Assembly: GCA_934271275.1 (NCBI GenBank)
Contig: CAKQRD010000005.1
Span: 103,535 to 167,534 of the forward strand
DNA: 64,000 nt
Direction: 5' to 3'
Origin: an uncultured Clostridia bacterium
GTDB lineage: Bacteria; Bacillota; Clostridia; Christensenellales; Borkfalkiaceae
How positions within the stretch are numbered: the stretch's first letter is position 1; the number at the start of each line of letters is the position of its first letter. The position numbers and the translations under genes are program-made. Under the pieces are notes generated by a model. That model searched no databases. It had not been told where the DNA came from and was given only the letters and a program-made list of their open reading frames with translations. Positions 8,439 through 17,157 of the stretch are shown in pieces.

Positions 8439-8990
8439 ATGAAAGAACAATTGAAAGAAATGGGACAGAGGCTTGCCGAACTTCGCGAAGTACACGAAAT
8501 GTCGGCAAAAGAACTTGCGACGAAACTCGGGATAACCGAAGAGGAGTACGTCGCTTACGAGAACGGAGAAACGGATTTTTCGTTCAGCTTTATGTTCAAC
8601 GTGGCAACGATATTCGGCGTGGACGTATTCAATTTACTTTCGGGAAATTCGCCTAAATTAAGCGATTGTGCGGTAGTCAGAAGAGGTCACGAATTCTTTA
8701 TCAAAAAAGAGGGCGCGTACGACTATAAGCATCTCGCTTACACTTTCAAGAATAAAAAAGCCGAACCCTTCTTCGTGGAATGTATGCCGGGAGAAGAGGA
8801 TATAGGAATGCACAGTCACACGGGGCAGGAATTTAATTTCGTGCTTTCGGGAAAAATGCTCTTTAAAATCGGGAACATCTCTTACGAACTGAATAAGGGC
8901 GACAGCGTGTATTTTAATTCGGGACTTTCGCACGGCATAAAAGTGCTTGGCGACAAACCCGTCAAATTTCTTGCGGTGGTTATGAAATAA
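8439..8990 (+). CDS. XRE-family regulator with C-terminal cupin domain
   Basis: 183 residues from the ATG at 8439. A GTG at 8430 is also in frame, but AAGGGG at 8425-8430 has the right spacing for 8439 and would overlap the GTG. The N-terminus is an HTH_3 fold (about 5-60) and the C-terminus a cupin barrel (about 105-180) with the HSHTGQEFNFVLSGKM metal/ligand-binding segment. XRE-cupin proteins usually bind a small molecule in the barrel. Its place inside the operon, between the oxidoreductase and an acyl-CoA synthetase, suggests it senses a product or substrate of this pathway. Confidence 0.85.
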   Translation: MKEQLKEMGQRLAELREVHEMSAKELATKLGITEEEYVAYENGETDFSFSFMFNVATIFGVDVFNLLSGNSPKLSDCAVVRRGHEFFIKKEGAYDYKHLAYTFKNKKAEPFFVECMPGEEDIGMHSHTGQEFNFVLSGKMLFKIGNISYELNKGDSVYFNSGLSHGIKVLGDKPVKFLAVVMK

Positions 8991-9022
8991 CGATTTACGC
9001 CTTTACAGTAAAAGGAGTAAAA

Positions 9023-10717
9023 ATGTCTACGATATACCAAAAATTCACGGGGAGAAGCAGGGACTCTTTTTCCGATCTTGCAGACGCCCGCGAAAATTTT
9101 AAATTAAGCTATTCAGAAGATTTTAACTTTGCATACGACGTTACGGACGTTCTCGCAAAAGAAAAACCCGATAAACTCGCTATGCTTTGGCTTTCCGACA
9201 AAAAGGAAGAAAAACGCTTTACTTTCGCTGATATGAAGTTCTGGTCGGATAAAACCGCCAACTACCTGAAAAGTCAGGGCATAAACAAAGGCGACAGAGT
9301 TCTTCTCGTGCTTAAAAGAAGTTATCTGTTCTGGTTTTGTATGCTTGCCTTGCATAAAATCGGCGCAGTTCCGATACAGGCCACCAACATGCTCGTAGGT
9401 AAAGATTTTACCTATCGGTGCAATAAAGCGGGGGTGAAAGCCGTTATTTTAACGGGAGACGGAGACGTGACCGAGCATTTTAACGCCGTAAAAGACGAGT
9501 GCAAAACCGTTTCGCTCCGTTTCGTGACGAAACATAAAGCCGCGGGCGAAGGGTGGATCGATTTCGAGAAAGGTCTTGAAAAAGCTTCGTCGGAATGGAC
9601 AAGACCTACGGGAAAAGACGCCGTAAAAGCTAAAGATATGATGCTTATGGCGTTTTCTTCGGGTACTACCGGCTATCCCAAAATGATAATGCACGATTTC
9701 ACCTATCCTTTGGGGCATATCGTTACGGGAGTGTTCTGGCACAGAGTCGTTGACGGCGGTTTGCATTTCACTATTTCGGACACCGGCTGGCTTAAATCGC
9801 TTTGGGGCAAATTTTACGGCGCGTGGTTCGGCGAATCCGCCGTTCTCGTATACGACTTCGATAAATTCGACGGCGCGGATATCCTCGGCGTTCTGGAAAA
9901 GTACAAAGTAACAACTTTCTGCGTTCCGCCGACTATGTATCGGTTTATGTTGCAGTTCGACGTAAAAAGCTACGATCTTTCGTCGCTCGTTCATTGTTGT
10001 TCTGCGGGAGAAGCCCTTAACGCGGATATTTTCAACAACTGGAAAAAAAGCACGGGGCTGGAAATTTACGAGGGATTCGGTCAAACGGAAACGACGCTCT
10101 GTCTCGGAACGTTGTACGGCTTTTCAAAACCCGTTTCCGGATTCATAGGCAAACCCGTTCTCGGTTACGAAGTTTTCGTTATCGGTGCGGACGGTAAAGA
10201 ATGTCTTGCGGGCGAGGCGGGGGAAATTTGTATAAAAGCAACGCGGGAGAACAAGCCTTGCGGAGTGACTAACGGATACTATAACGACGAGGAGGCTACG
10301 GAATACGCGTGGCGCGGCGGATATTTTCATACGGGCGATACCGCTTACGTCGACGAATACGGTAATTTTAAGTATATAGGCAGAAACGACGACGTTATAA
10401 AATCTTCCGGTTACCGCATAGGTCCGTTTGAGGTGGAAAGCGTTATGCTCGAACACCCCGCGGTTTTAGAAGTTGCCGTGACGGGCGTGCCTGACGAAAA
10501 GCGCGGCTTTAAGGTGAAAGCAACTGTCGTATTAAAAAGCGGGTACGAGCCGAGCGAAGAACTGAAAAAAGATTTGCAGGATTTCGTAAAAAGCAATACC
10601 GCTCCGTATAAGTATCCGAGGGTAGTCGAGTTTGTGGAGAGTCTGCCGAAAACGATAAGCGGAAAAATCCGCCGAACGGAAATTCGTGAGAACGACTTGA
10701 AAAAGTACGGAAAATAA
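9023..10717 (+). CDS. AMP-forming acyl-CoA synthetase (short/medium-chain type)
   Basis: 564 residues of the acetyl-CoA/medium-chain acyl-CoA synthetase group. The ATP loop is FSSGTTGYPKM (about 210-220), motif A5 is YEGFGQTETT, and GYFHTGDTAY plus IGRNDDVIKSSGYRIGPFEVE mark the hinge. The C-terminal catalytic Lys is in KTISGKIRR. It should adenylate a short carboxylic acid and transfer it to CoA. It is the last gene of the T-box operon and is followed by a strong terminator. The operon thus has two acyl-CoA synthetases, one standing alone and one fused to a TIM barrel. Confidence 0.9.
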   Translation: MSTIYQKFTGRSRDSFSDLADARENFKLSYSEDFNFAYDVTDVLAKEKPDKLAMLWLSDKKEEKRFTFADMKFWSDKTANYLKSQGINKGDRVLLVLKRSYLFWFCMLALHKIGAVPIQATNMLVGKDFTYRCNKAGVKAVILTGDGDVTEHFNAVKDECKTVSLRFVTKHKAAGEGWIDFEKGLEKASSEWTRPTGKDAVKAKDMMLMAFSSGTTGYPKMIMHDFTYPLGHIVTGVFWHRVVDGGLHFTISDTGWLKSLWGKFYGAWFGESAVLVYDFDKFDGADILGVLEKYKVTTFCVPPTMYRFMLQFDVKSYDLSSLVHCCSAGEALNADIFNNWKKSTGLEIYEGFGQTETTLCLGTLYGFSKPVSGFIGKPVLGYEVFVIGADGKECLAGEAGEICIKATRENKPCGVTNGYYNDEEATEYAWRGGYFHTGDTAYVDEYGNFKYIGRNDDVIKSSGYRIGPFEVESVMLEHPAVLEVAVTGVPDEKRGFKVKATVVLKSGYEPSEELKKDLQDFVKSNTAPYKYPRVVEFVESLPKTISGKIRRTEIRENDLKKYGK

Positions 10718-10740
10718 AAACCGAAAAGCGTTTAAAAGCA

Positions 10741-10777
10741 AAAAGCGACCGAACGAGATATTCGTTCGGTCGCTTTT
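10741..10777 (+). terminator. Intrinsic terminator, probably bidirectional
   Basis: A 16-base perfect stem (10741-10756 with 10762-10777) and 5-base loop. The A-run on one arm and T-run on the other would serve both the 10.5 kb operon on the plus strand and the minus-strand gene that ends at 10812. Confidence 0.9.
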
Positions 10778-10811
10778 TGCTGTCTGTCGGTTTACTTTCG
10801 CTCGGCCGACT

Positions 10812-11054
10812 TTATTCGATAGCGATTTTATCGTAAGAAAAATATTCTTCATTTAAAAATTCCGCAACGGTAATTCCAAATCCTTCCGAAATCATCATCA
10901 AAGTTTTCAGAGTAATATTTTTGCTTCTGCCGTTCATCAGGCACATCATAGTTCCGTGCAAAATTCCCGACTTGCATTCAAGCGCATAGAGCGTCATATT
11001 CTTTTCAACGAGCAATTCGTTTATTCTCGTTTTAACGGCTTCAATTAATGTCAT
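10812..11054 (-). CDS. Small helix-turn-helix (XRE-like) protein
   Basis: 80 residues starting at the ATG whose complement is at 11052-11054. A purine-rich GGAGAAG lies just upstream, and upstream codons look non-coding. The whole protein is one HTH domain: RINELLVEKNMTLYALECKSGILHGTM followed by KNITLKTLMMISEGFGITVAEFL. It probably binds DNA as a dimer. It stands alone, divergent from another XRE gene at 11290. No target can be named. Confidence 0.7.
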   Translation of the reverse strand: MTLIEAVKTRINELLVEKNMTLYALECKSGILHGTMMCLMNGRSKNITLKTLMMISEGFGITVAEFLNEEYFSYDKIAIE

Positions 11055-11136
11055 TTCTTCTCCGCTAAACTTTTGGTTGTAAAAATATAGTATCACCATT
11101 CATTTTCATTTTTATGTAGATATACCTACCTATAAA

Positions 11137-11165
11137 TTGACAAGTAAGGCGTAAAGTGGTAAAAT
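11137..11165 (+). promoter_or_regulatory. Sigma-A promoter
   Basis: TTGACA at 11137-11142, 17-base spacer, TAAAAT at 11160-11165. It points toward the XRE/membrane gene at 11290, giving a leader of about 115 bases. A further TATAAT at 11256-11261 lacks a clear -35. Confidence 0.6.
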
Positions 11166-11289
11166 AGAAAGGCAAAAAAGAGTAAAAACAACCGTTTATC
11201 TATAAAAACAACCAACAGTTGAGTGTAAAAACGGGCAAAAAATACTTGCGGAATGTATAATATAGCTATCAACAAAAAAGGAGAAATAA

Positions 11290-12201
11290 ATGGAAGATTT
11301 GGGTGTTCGCATTGCGAATTTAAGAAAGGAGCAAAACATAACTCAAGCCGAACTGGGAAAACGCTTAAACATTTCCGCACAAGCCGTTTCAAAGTGGGAG
11401 AACGGTTTGTCCGAGCCGGATATAGAAACGATGACGAAATTATGTGAGATTTTCAACGTTTCTTTAGACGGACTTGTCGGAAAAGAGAAGCCTAAACGCG
11501 AAGAGCCTATCGAAAAGAAAAAAGACGAAACGGACGAGGCGGCGATAACCGCGTCCGCAACGAAAACTGCTAAAATACCTATCGGCGTCTGTGCGTGTTG
11601 TAATGAACAAATATACGATAAAATCGTTTACGTTACGCGGTATGAAAACGGCAGGGACGTTGCATATCCGTATTGCGAGAAGTGTAAAGACAAAGAAGAC
11701 TTAAAAAATAACGAAAACGTTTACTGTTTTAATAAAAGCGAGTTTAACCGCGGAATTTTTTGGGGTGTATTTACGGGGCTGATTCTTTTTATCGCCGTTC
11801 TCGCTTACGGAATAACAGTAAAGAATTATCCGATTGCTTTCGGTGCTTCGGTTGCCTTGCTTATTTGCGGGTTTACGGTCGTTTCTCAAATCTTGTGGGA
11901 AGGTGTTGTGAGCGATATATTTGATTTTTTTGTTCGTTCATTCAGAATGCCGGGGCTTATATTCGAGCTTGATCTTGACGGAATTATTTGGTTCATTACG
12001 GTAAAACTTTTGTTAGGCTTATTAAGCGCGATTTTATCCGCGATTGTATTTCTTATCGGTTGCGTGATTTCGGCTGTAATATCACTATTTACTTTCCCGT
12101 TTTGTTGTTCTTCGGTAGTGAGAGAGCTTAAAGAAGATAAAAGAAAAATCGAAATACTAAAAAATAAAATTCAAGGAGAAAAGTATGAAAAAAATTATTA
12201 A
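11290..12201 (+). CDS. XRE regulator fused to zinc ribbon and membrane segments
   Basis: 303 residues. An HTH_3 domain (about 5-60, with ISAQAVSKWENGLSEPD) is joined by a charged linker to a zinc-ribbon-like pair (C101/C104 and C129/C132). At least four hydrophobic segments follow (about 157-177, 180-203, 233-256 and 250-272), and then a basic C-terminal tail. It should sit in the membrane with the DNA-binding domain in the cytoplasm. AAAGGAG precedes the ATG. The last 17 bases overlap the lipoprotein gene, so the two are expressed together and may act together. The signal sensed is unknown. Confidence 0.75.
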   Translation: MEDLGVRIANLRKEQNITQAELGKRLNISAQAVSKWENGLSEPDIETMTKLCEIFNVSLDGLVGKEKPKREEPIEKKKDETDEAAITASATKTAKIPIGVCACCNEQIYDKIVYVTRYENGRDVAYPYCEKCKDKEDLKNNENVYCFNKSEFNRGIFWGVFTGLILFIAVLAYGITVKNYPIAFGASVALLICGFTVVSQILWEGVVSDIFDFFVRSFRMPGLIFELDLDGIIWFITVKLLLGLLSAILSAIVFLIGCVISAVISLFTFPFCCSSVVRELKEDKRKIEILKNKIQGEKYEKNY

Positions 12202-14107
12202 AACGATTTGCTTGGTATTGCTATGCTTGTTGACGGCAGCTTTTGTTGCGTGCGGCGGGAATTCGGGGAATGCGCAGGGCGGAGGAACGCAGACGGAGCA
12301 GGGCGATTCGTCGGATAAACCGGATAAACCGGATACGCCGGATAAACCGGATACACCCGATAAACCCGATACGCCGGATAAACCGGATACACCCGAATTA
12401 AAAAAGTTTGATAGTGTTTCATTCAACGATGCAGTTTATACATACGACGGGACAGAAAAGTGTTTGGAAGTGATCGGAAAATTGCCTGACACGGCGCAGG
12501 TTGAGTATGAAAACGAAAAAGCGATTGATTCAGGCGAATACGACGCAAAAGCCGTAATATCCGCAAGCGGATACGAAACGTTGATTCTCAGTGCAAAGCT
12601 AACGATAAACAAAGCTGTTATGCAGGGTGTTTCCTTTACGGACGGAGAGTTTAAATATGACGGGAATTCAAAGAATATTTTCGTAAACGGCGCGCCATTC
12701 GGAGCAGTCGTAGTTTATTATTGCAACGGAGAAAAATGCGACGGCTTTGTCGACGCGGGAAAGTACGATATTACGGCGGTGATATCGCATAAAAATTATT
12801 CTGATCTCACTCTTAAAGCCACGCTTACGATAAAGCGCGATATTTCCGGACTTGTCGGTGCGGCAAAAGAAATTGTAGAGAAAATAATTTCCGTACCTGA
12901 CGCGTGGAAATATTTGCCGAATTCATTTTCAATTAAGGAACGCGCGGCGAAATATCAGCCCGAAACGGATTTTTCTCGTGGTTTCGTGCATACTTCGGTT
13001 ATAACGAGACACGGTATAGGAAAACAGCTTAACGTAATGTATAATGCTCTTGCGGAGTTTGAGGGCGTTGTTAAATACGTTAAAATAGTTCAGGGTTCTG
13101 TCGGGGCGATAACTTCTGTGTATCAAAAGTTTATCAACGATAACCCCGACGACTATAAAAGCTTTGATACTTCTATTGACGGAACGCCGAAAATCGATTT
13201 GGGAATCAGATTGAACGGTGAGGACTATATCCTGCTTGCAAGAATCGGAACGGTCGCGCTTGAACTCAACTATAATGATCAAACAAAAGTGCGTTCGGGC
13301 AGAGTGCAACTTAACGAATCTATCGCGATAAAATACGAATTAGCCGAAAACAAAACGAAAATAGCAGTAAAAGCCCTTAACGCATTCGCTACGCAAATCG
13401 AGTTTGAAAGAAAAGACGAAAAAACGGTAGGCTACGTCAGGGAGTTTTGGGGGACAGAAAGCAAAAATATAAAAAATTCGGCGGTGATTTATGTTGAAGA
13501 CAAATATACCTCGGTCATATCTGACAAACGGGAAACGGATGATCTTTCGATAAAAGGTTATGTGGAAACATACCTGAATTCGACGGGAGAACTTATTGCG
13601 GCGGAAGTTCAGGAAACGGTTAAGGCAAAAGATTATGATACGTACTGGTTTAATCTTGGTGACGTGAGCGGTATAAATTCAATAAAGGTTATTCATGAAC
13701 AGAACGGAATGAATATGGATAAAATATTCATAAACGGCAGTTCGGAAACAATTCACACAAAAATCATTTCAATAACTAATCCCTCTCGCAGATTCGATAT
13801 AGAAATGAAGGACGTGTACTTTTATCGTTACGACGCGGAGAACGAAAAATACGAAAAAGTAAAAGAAAGTATTCCCATGCTTTTCGTTCAACGAGATATG
13901 AAGAAAGATTTCGGTGCCGATTTCTATGACAAGAACAAAAATTGCGGCATGACAGTCAAACCTGAAATTTTAGTAAGAAATGAAGAAATTTCATGGCTTA
14001 ATTCGGTTTTTGACAATCTTAATTCCGCATTTACGGAACTTAAACGGTCTGTTAATTATGCAGATATAAAAGAATGGATAGGATTGAAAAATGTGTTTTT
14101 TAGTTAA
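12185..14107 (+). CDS. Surface lipoprotein with DKPDTP repeats and Ig-like domains
   Basis: 640 residues. A lipoprotein signal peptide ends at C23 (TAAFVACGG). A Pro/Asp-rich spacer (44-70) of DKPDTP units follows, then two MBG/YDG-like beta domains (about 75-145 and 148-212), each with a YDG core (TYDGTEK, KYDGNSK). The remaining 400 residues match nothing I recognise. It should be anchored outside the cell membrane. The spacer probably lifts the domains through the cell wall. The gene starts inside the end of the XRE-membrane gene, with AAGGAG upstream. Adhesion or sensing is possible but not shown. Confidence 0.7.
   Translation: MKKIIKTICLVLLCLLTAAFVACGGNSGNAQGGGTQTEQGDSSDKPDKPDTPDKPDTPDKPDTPDKPDTPELKKFDSVSFNDAVYTYDGTEKCLEVIGKLPDTAQVEYENEKAIDSGEYDAKAVISASGYETLILSAKLTINKAVMQGVSFTDGEFKYDGNSKNIFVNGAPFGAVVVYYCNGEKCDGFVDAGKYDITAVISHKNYSDLTLKATLTIKRDISGLVGAAKEIVEKIISVPDAWKYLPNSFSIKERAAKYQPETDFSRGFVHTSVITRHGIGKQLNVMYNALAEFEGVVKYVKIVQGSVGAITSVYQKFINDNPDDYKSFDTSIDGTPKIDLGIRLNGEDYILLARIGTVALELNYNDQTKVRSGRVQLNESIAIKYELAENKTKIAVKALNAFATQIEFERKDEKTVGYVREFWGTESKNIKNSAVIYVEDKYTSVISDKRETDDLSIKGYVETYLNSTGELIAAEVQETVKAKDYDTYWFNLGDVSGINSIKVIHEQNGMNMDKIFINGSSETIHTKIISITNPSRRFDIEMKDVYFYRYDAENEKYEKVKESIPMLFVQRDMKKDFGADFYDKNKNCGMTVKPEILVRNEEISWLNSVFDNLNSAFTELKRSVNYADIKEWIGLKNVFFS
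12313..12396 (+). repeat. Tandem 18-base repeat encoding DKPDTP
   Basis: About 84 bases made of 9- and 18-base units (GATAAACCGGATACGCCG and variants). It lies inside the lipoprotein gene. Such arrays change length by slippage, and multiples of 9 keep the frame. Confidence 0.85.
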
Positions 14108-14138
14108 GAGTGAAATGCTTTTCAAATAAGTTATTTTA

Positions 14139-14177
14139 CCCCGAAAGGGCGGCGGGTGCCGCCCTTTCGGGGTTTTT
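14139..14177 (+). terminator. Intrinsic terminator after the lipoprotein gene
   Basis: A 15-base GC-rich stem (14139-14153 with 14158-14172, CCCCGAAAGGGCGGC type), followed by five T. Confidence 0.92.
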
Positions 14178-14336
14178 AAAACTGTTTCCTAAAACTGCTT
14201 TTTCAAACTGTTTCCTATTGCGGCTTGCGGGGTGACTGCGTACGCCGTTTTTTGTCGTTCCGATAGTTTTTATAATGTGACATAATAAGGTTTTGGCGGC
14301 ATATATTGAATTAGAATAAAATTAAAGGAGGATAAA

Positions 14337-14969
14337 ATGTCGTTTTTCTGTAATTTTCAATCGGATAAGTGTCCGGGACCTATAAACGGAAATCCGTTAA
14401 ACGGCTTATGCGAAAAGGTTTGTATTCAGACGAAGAAGGTTTTCGACGCGTGTATGCAGCAAAGTCAGCTTACCGGCATCGTTTTAAATATCACTAATCT
14501 TACGCCGTCTAATCCTACATACCCGCTTACCTTTATAAGCGCGAAAAGCACTACGCAGACGGGCGTTATAAGCAATCTTCTTATAGAACCGCTTGCGGAA
14601 CGTCCGCACGCCGCCAGAGTTAAGTGCGACGTAACCGTTCCCGTTTCCGTTGCTTATACGGACGCGGCGGGTATCGAAGGCACGGCTACGGCTACGGTGA
14701 CTGTGCCGAAGGACGTTATCTTAAACATTCCTTCCGCTTCGATAATGCCGTTCACGGTAGAAGCGGTTGTGTCGCTGGTATCGACGCTCGGCTCGTATAC
14801 GGGCGAGAACCTGTTCACGATAGACTGCTGCGCTTCTATAATCTTAAAAATAGTTATGGAAGTGGAACTTTTAGTACCCTCGTACGGCTACACGCAAATA
14901 CCGCCCTGTCAGGAATACACGCAGGAGGTATGCGCGGGCTTCTTTGAACTGCCTATGTATCCGGAATAA
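14337..14969 (+). CDS. Cys-rich protein of unknown function
   Basis: 210 residues with AAAGGAGG before the ATG. No signal peptide. Cys residues are grouped at both ends: CEKVCIQTKKVFDAC near 25-39, then IDCCASIILK and CQEYTQEVCAGF near the C-terminus. The middle is Thr/Val-rich beta-like sequence. The gene is monocistronic, with a terminator on each side. The layout recalls cross-linked Cys-rich spore-surface proteins of Clostridia, and a CATATATT element near 14300 could be part of a late sporulation promoter, but both points are weak. Function unknown. Confidence 0.6.
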   Translation: MSFFCNFQSDKCPGPINGNPLNGLCEKVCIQTKKVFDACMQQSQLTGIVLNITNLTPSNPTYPLTFISAKSTTQTGVISNLLIEPLAERPHAARVKCDVTVPVSVAYTDAAGIEGTATATVTVPKDVILNIPSASIMPFTVEAVVSLVSTLGSYTGENLFTIDCCASIILKIVMEVELLVPSYGYTQIPPCQEYTQEVCAGFFELPMYPE

Positions 14970-14987
14970 ACCTTATGCTAAACGAAA

Positions 14988-15020
14988 AGGGCGCGGAGCG
15001 TGACTGCCGCGCTCTTTTTT
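14988..15020 (+). terminator. Intrinsic terminator
   Basis: Nine-base stem with one G.T pair (14988-14996 with 15007-15015) and a T-run to 15020. It ends the Cys-rich gene. Confidence 0.8.
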
Positions 15021-15072
15021 TATGCGCCGTTTCTTTTTTATTCGTTCGTTTTGCAATACGCCCGCATTTTTG

Positions 15073-15101
15073 TTGTATATTTTTTCGCGTTGTGGTATCA
15101 T
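15073..15101 (+). promoter_or_regulatory. Promoter very close to the phosphoesterase start
   Basis: TTGTAT at 15073-15078, 17-base spacer, TATCAT at 15096-15101, preceded by an extended -10 TGG. The start codon follows at 15108, so the transcript would begin at or next to the ATG. Confidence 0.45.
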
Positions 15102-15107
15102 ATTTAT

Positions 15108-15809
15108 ATGAGAATTTTTGCTATCAGCGATTTACATATATCCACAAATTCGGATAAGCCGATGGACGTGTTCGGCGGAAACTGGGTGGGGTATCTCGAA
15201 AAAATTTTCGCGGACTGGAACGAAAAGGTCTCGGACGACGACGTTGTTCTTCTCGGCGGGGATTTGAGCTGGGCGATGACGCTCGATAAAGCTATGGAGG
15301 ACGTAGAACTGTTAAAGCCGCTGAAAGGCAAGAAGATTCTGATAAAAGGTAATCACGACTACTGGTGGCAGGCGATAGGCAGGGTTAGGGACGCGCTTCC
15401 CGAAAATTTTTACGCCCTTCAAAACGACGCTATGCGGCTCGACTGCGGCGCGGTCGTGTGCGGATCTCGGTGTTGGAACGTTCCTGGTGCGCCCGATTTC
15501 GGCGAACAGGATATGAAAATCTATCTTCGGGAAACGGAGCGGCTCAAACTCTCGTTCAAGGCTGCGGAAAAGCTGCGGCAAGAGGGCGACAAGCTTGTCG
15601 CGCTTATTCATTATCCGCCGTTTAACGCGCGGCGGGAGGACACGCTTTTTACCGAAATATTCGAGAGCTACGGCGTGGATTCCGTCGTTTACGGGCATTT
15701 GCACGGGAACAGGGTAAAATCGGACAAGCTCGTCGTGAAAAACGGCGTAAAATACTATCTCACCTCCTGCGATCAGGTGGATAACAAGCTTACTGAAATC
15801 ATTCTTTAA
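15108..15809 (+). CDS. Metallophosphoesterase
   Basis: 233 residues from the ATG at 15108, which is chosen because the motif-bearing N-terminus (MRIFAISDLH) begins there. All calcineurin-type metal motifs are present: SDLH (about 7-10), GGDLSW, GNHDYWW and YGHLHGN. It should be a cytoplasmic binuclear-metal phosphoesterase; the substrate is unknown. There is no Shine-Dalgarno sequence upstream. The PTS-like gene follows 10 bases after its stop, so the two are co-transcribed. Confidence 0.88.
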   Translation: MRIFAISDLHISTNSDKPMDVFGGNWVGYLEKIFADWNEKVSDDDVVLLGGDLSWAMTLDKAMEDVELLKPLKGKKILIKGNHDYWWQAIGRVRDALPENFYALQNDAMRLDCGAVVCGSRCWNVPGAPDFGEQDMKIYLRETERLKLSFKAAEKLRQEGDKLVALIHYPPFNARREDTLFTEIFESYGVDSVVYGHLHGNRVKSDKLVVKNGVKYYLTSCDQVDNKLTEIIL

Positions 15810-15819
15810 GGAGAACGGT

Positions 15820-17109
15820 ATGGAAGAGAAAAGGGTATCGCCCGAAAAGGAGACGGCAACGTACGTCAACGAGGGCGATAAAGCAAACGAAAAGACGGGC
15901 GCAACCGAAAACGTTGTAAAGAGCGTGAACGAAAAAGCGATAAATACCGCCGAATGTAGCGCAGAAAAAACCGTCGAAAAAAGGAAAACGTTCGGAGCGA
16001 AAGCGAAAAACTATTTCAGAACGCTTCCCAAACGCTATTTTATAACGGCGTTTTCGGGAATGGCGCAGGGGCTGTTCGTAACGCTTATCGCGGGAACGAT
16101 TCTTGCGCTTATCGCGGGGTGGTTCGGGGATAACTATTTCGGAAAAACCCTTAACGTGATAGCGAACATAGCAAAATCGCTGATGGGCGTGGGGATAGGC
16201 GTGGGCATCGCGCACGCGCTCGGCAAAAACAAGCTTCTTATATTTTCCGCCGCGGTCGCGGGCTTTATCGGCGCGTTTGCGGATAAGCTTATGCCGAACG
16301 GCGCGGGACTCGAAACGCTTAAACTCGGCGCGCCGGGTAATCCGATAGGCGCGTACGTCGTTACGATGCTCGTGGTTGAAGTCGTCGGACTATACGCGGG
16401 CAAAACGAAGCTCGATATAATAATAGTGCCGCTCGGCGCAATGCTTCTGGCGTTCGCGGGCGTGTTCGTTTCCTACCCGTTCATATGGCTCATAAACTGT
16501 CTCGGCGGTCTTATAGCGTTAGCGACGAACGCCGCGCCCTTCGTTATGGGCGTAGTCGTTTCGGTGCTTATGGGAATAATTCTCACTATGCCGACCTCTT
16601 CCGCGGCAATATGGGTTGCGGTGGCAAGTTCCGTATTGTCGGGGTATTCGCCGGAGGCGGCGACGGCTGAACAGGAAGCGATGCTTATCGCGGGCGGCGC
16701 GGCTACGGTAGGTTGCGCGTGTCATATGATAGGCTTTGCGGTCGCTTCTTACAGAGAAAACGGGTTCGGCGGATTTATAGCGCAGGGACTCGGCACTTCT
16801 ATGCTGCAAATACCCAACATAATGAAAAAGCCCGTCATAATGCTTCCGATGATAATTTCAAGCGCGATATTAGGACCTCTTTCCACCTGTGTGTTTAAGC
16901 TTAAATGCGGCGTTTCGGGCGGCGGAATGGGTACGAGCGGGCTTGTCGGCGTATTCGATTTATTCGCTTATACGGAAGCAAACGCGCTCGGAATAATAGG
17001 AATAATACTTCTTATGTTCGTTCTTCCCGCGGTTCTCAATTTCTTTATAAGCGAATTTATGAGAAAAAAGGGTTGGATAAAATTCGGAGATATGAAGCTT
17101 CCCGAATAA
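15820..17109 (+). CDS. PTS EIIC-like membrane protein (PTS_EIIC_2 type)
   Basis: 429 residues. A charged, Lys/Glu-rich cytoplasmic stretch of about 65 residues is followed by around ten hydrophobic segments. Gly-rich stretches such as GVGIGVGIAHALGKNK and the SGGGMGTSGLVG segment near the end fit stand-alone EIIC-type permeases. No EIIA or EIIB gene lies nearby, so classic sugar phosphorylation cannot be assumed. AAGGAGAACGGT precedes the ATG. The N-terminal extension is longer than usual for this family. Confidence 0.7.
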   Translation: MEEKRVSPEKETATYVNEGDKANEKTGATENVVKSVNEKAINTAECSAEKTVEKRKTFGAKAKNYFRTLPKRYFITAFSGMAQGLFVTLIAGTILALIAGWFGDNYFGKTLNVIANIAKSLMGVGIGVGIAHALGKNKLLIFSAAVAGFIGAFADKLMPNGAGLETLKLGAPGNPIGAYVVTMLVVEVVGLYAGKTKLDIIIVPLGAMLLAFAGVFVSYPFIWLINCLGGLIALATNAAPFVMGVVVSVLMGIILTMPTSSAAIWVAVASSVLSGYSPEAATAEQEAMLIAGGAATVGCACHMIGFAVASYRENGFGGFIAQGLGTSMLQIPNIMKKPVIMLPMIISSAILGPLSTCVFKLKCGVSGGGMGTSGLVGVFDLFAYTEANALGIIGIILLMFVLPAVLNFFISEFMRKKGWIKFGDMKLPE

Positions 17110-17157
17110 AATCGGTATAAAATTGTTCGGAAAATTGCCTGAATTTAATAAAATCAT

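Noticed and set aside
12157..12426. Minus-strand GVSGLSGVSG repeat protein
   Set aside because: It is the reverse reading of the DKPDTP repeat in the lipoprotein.
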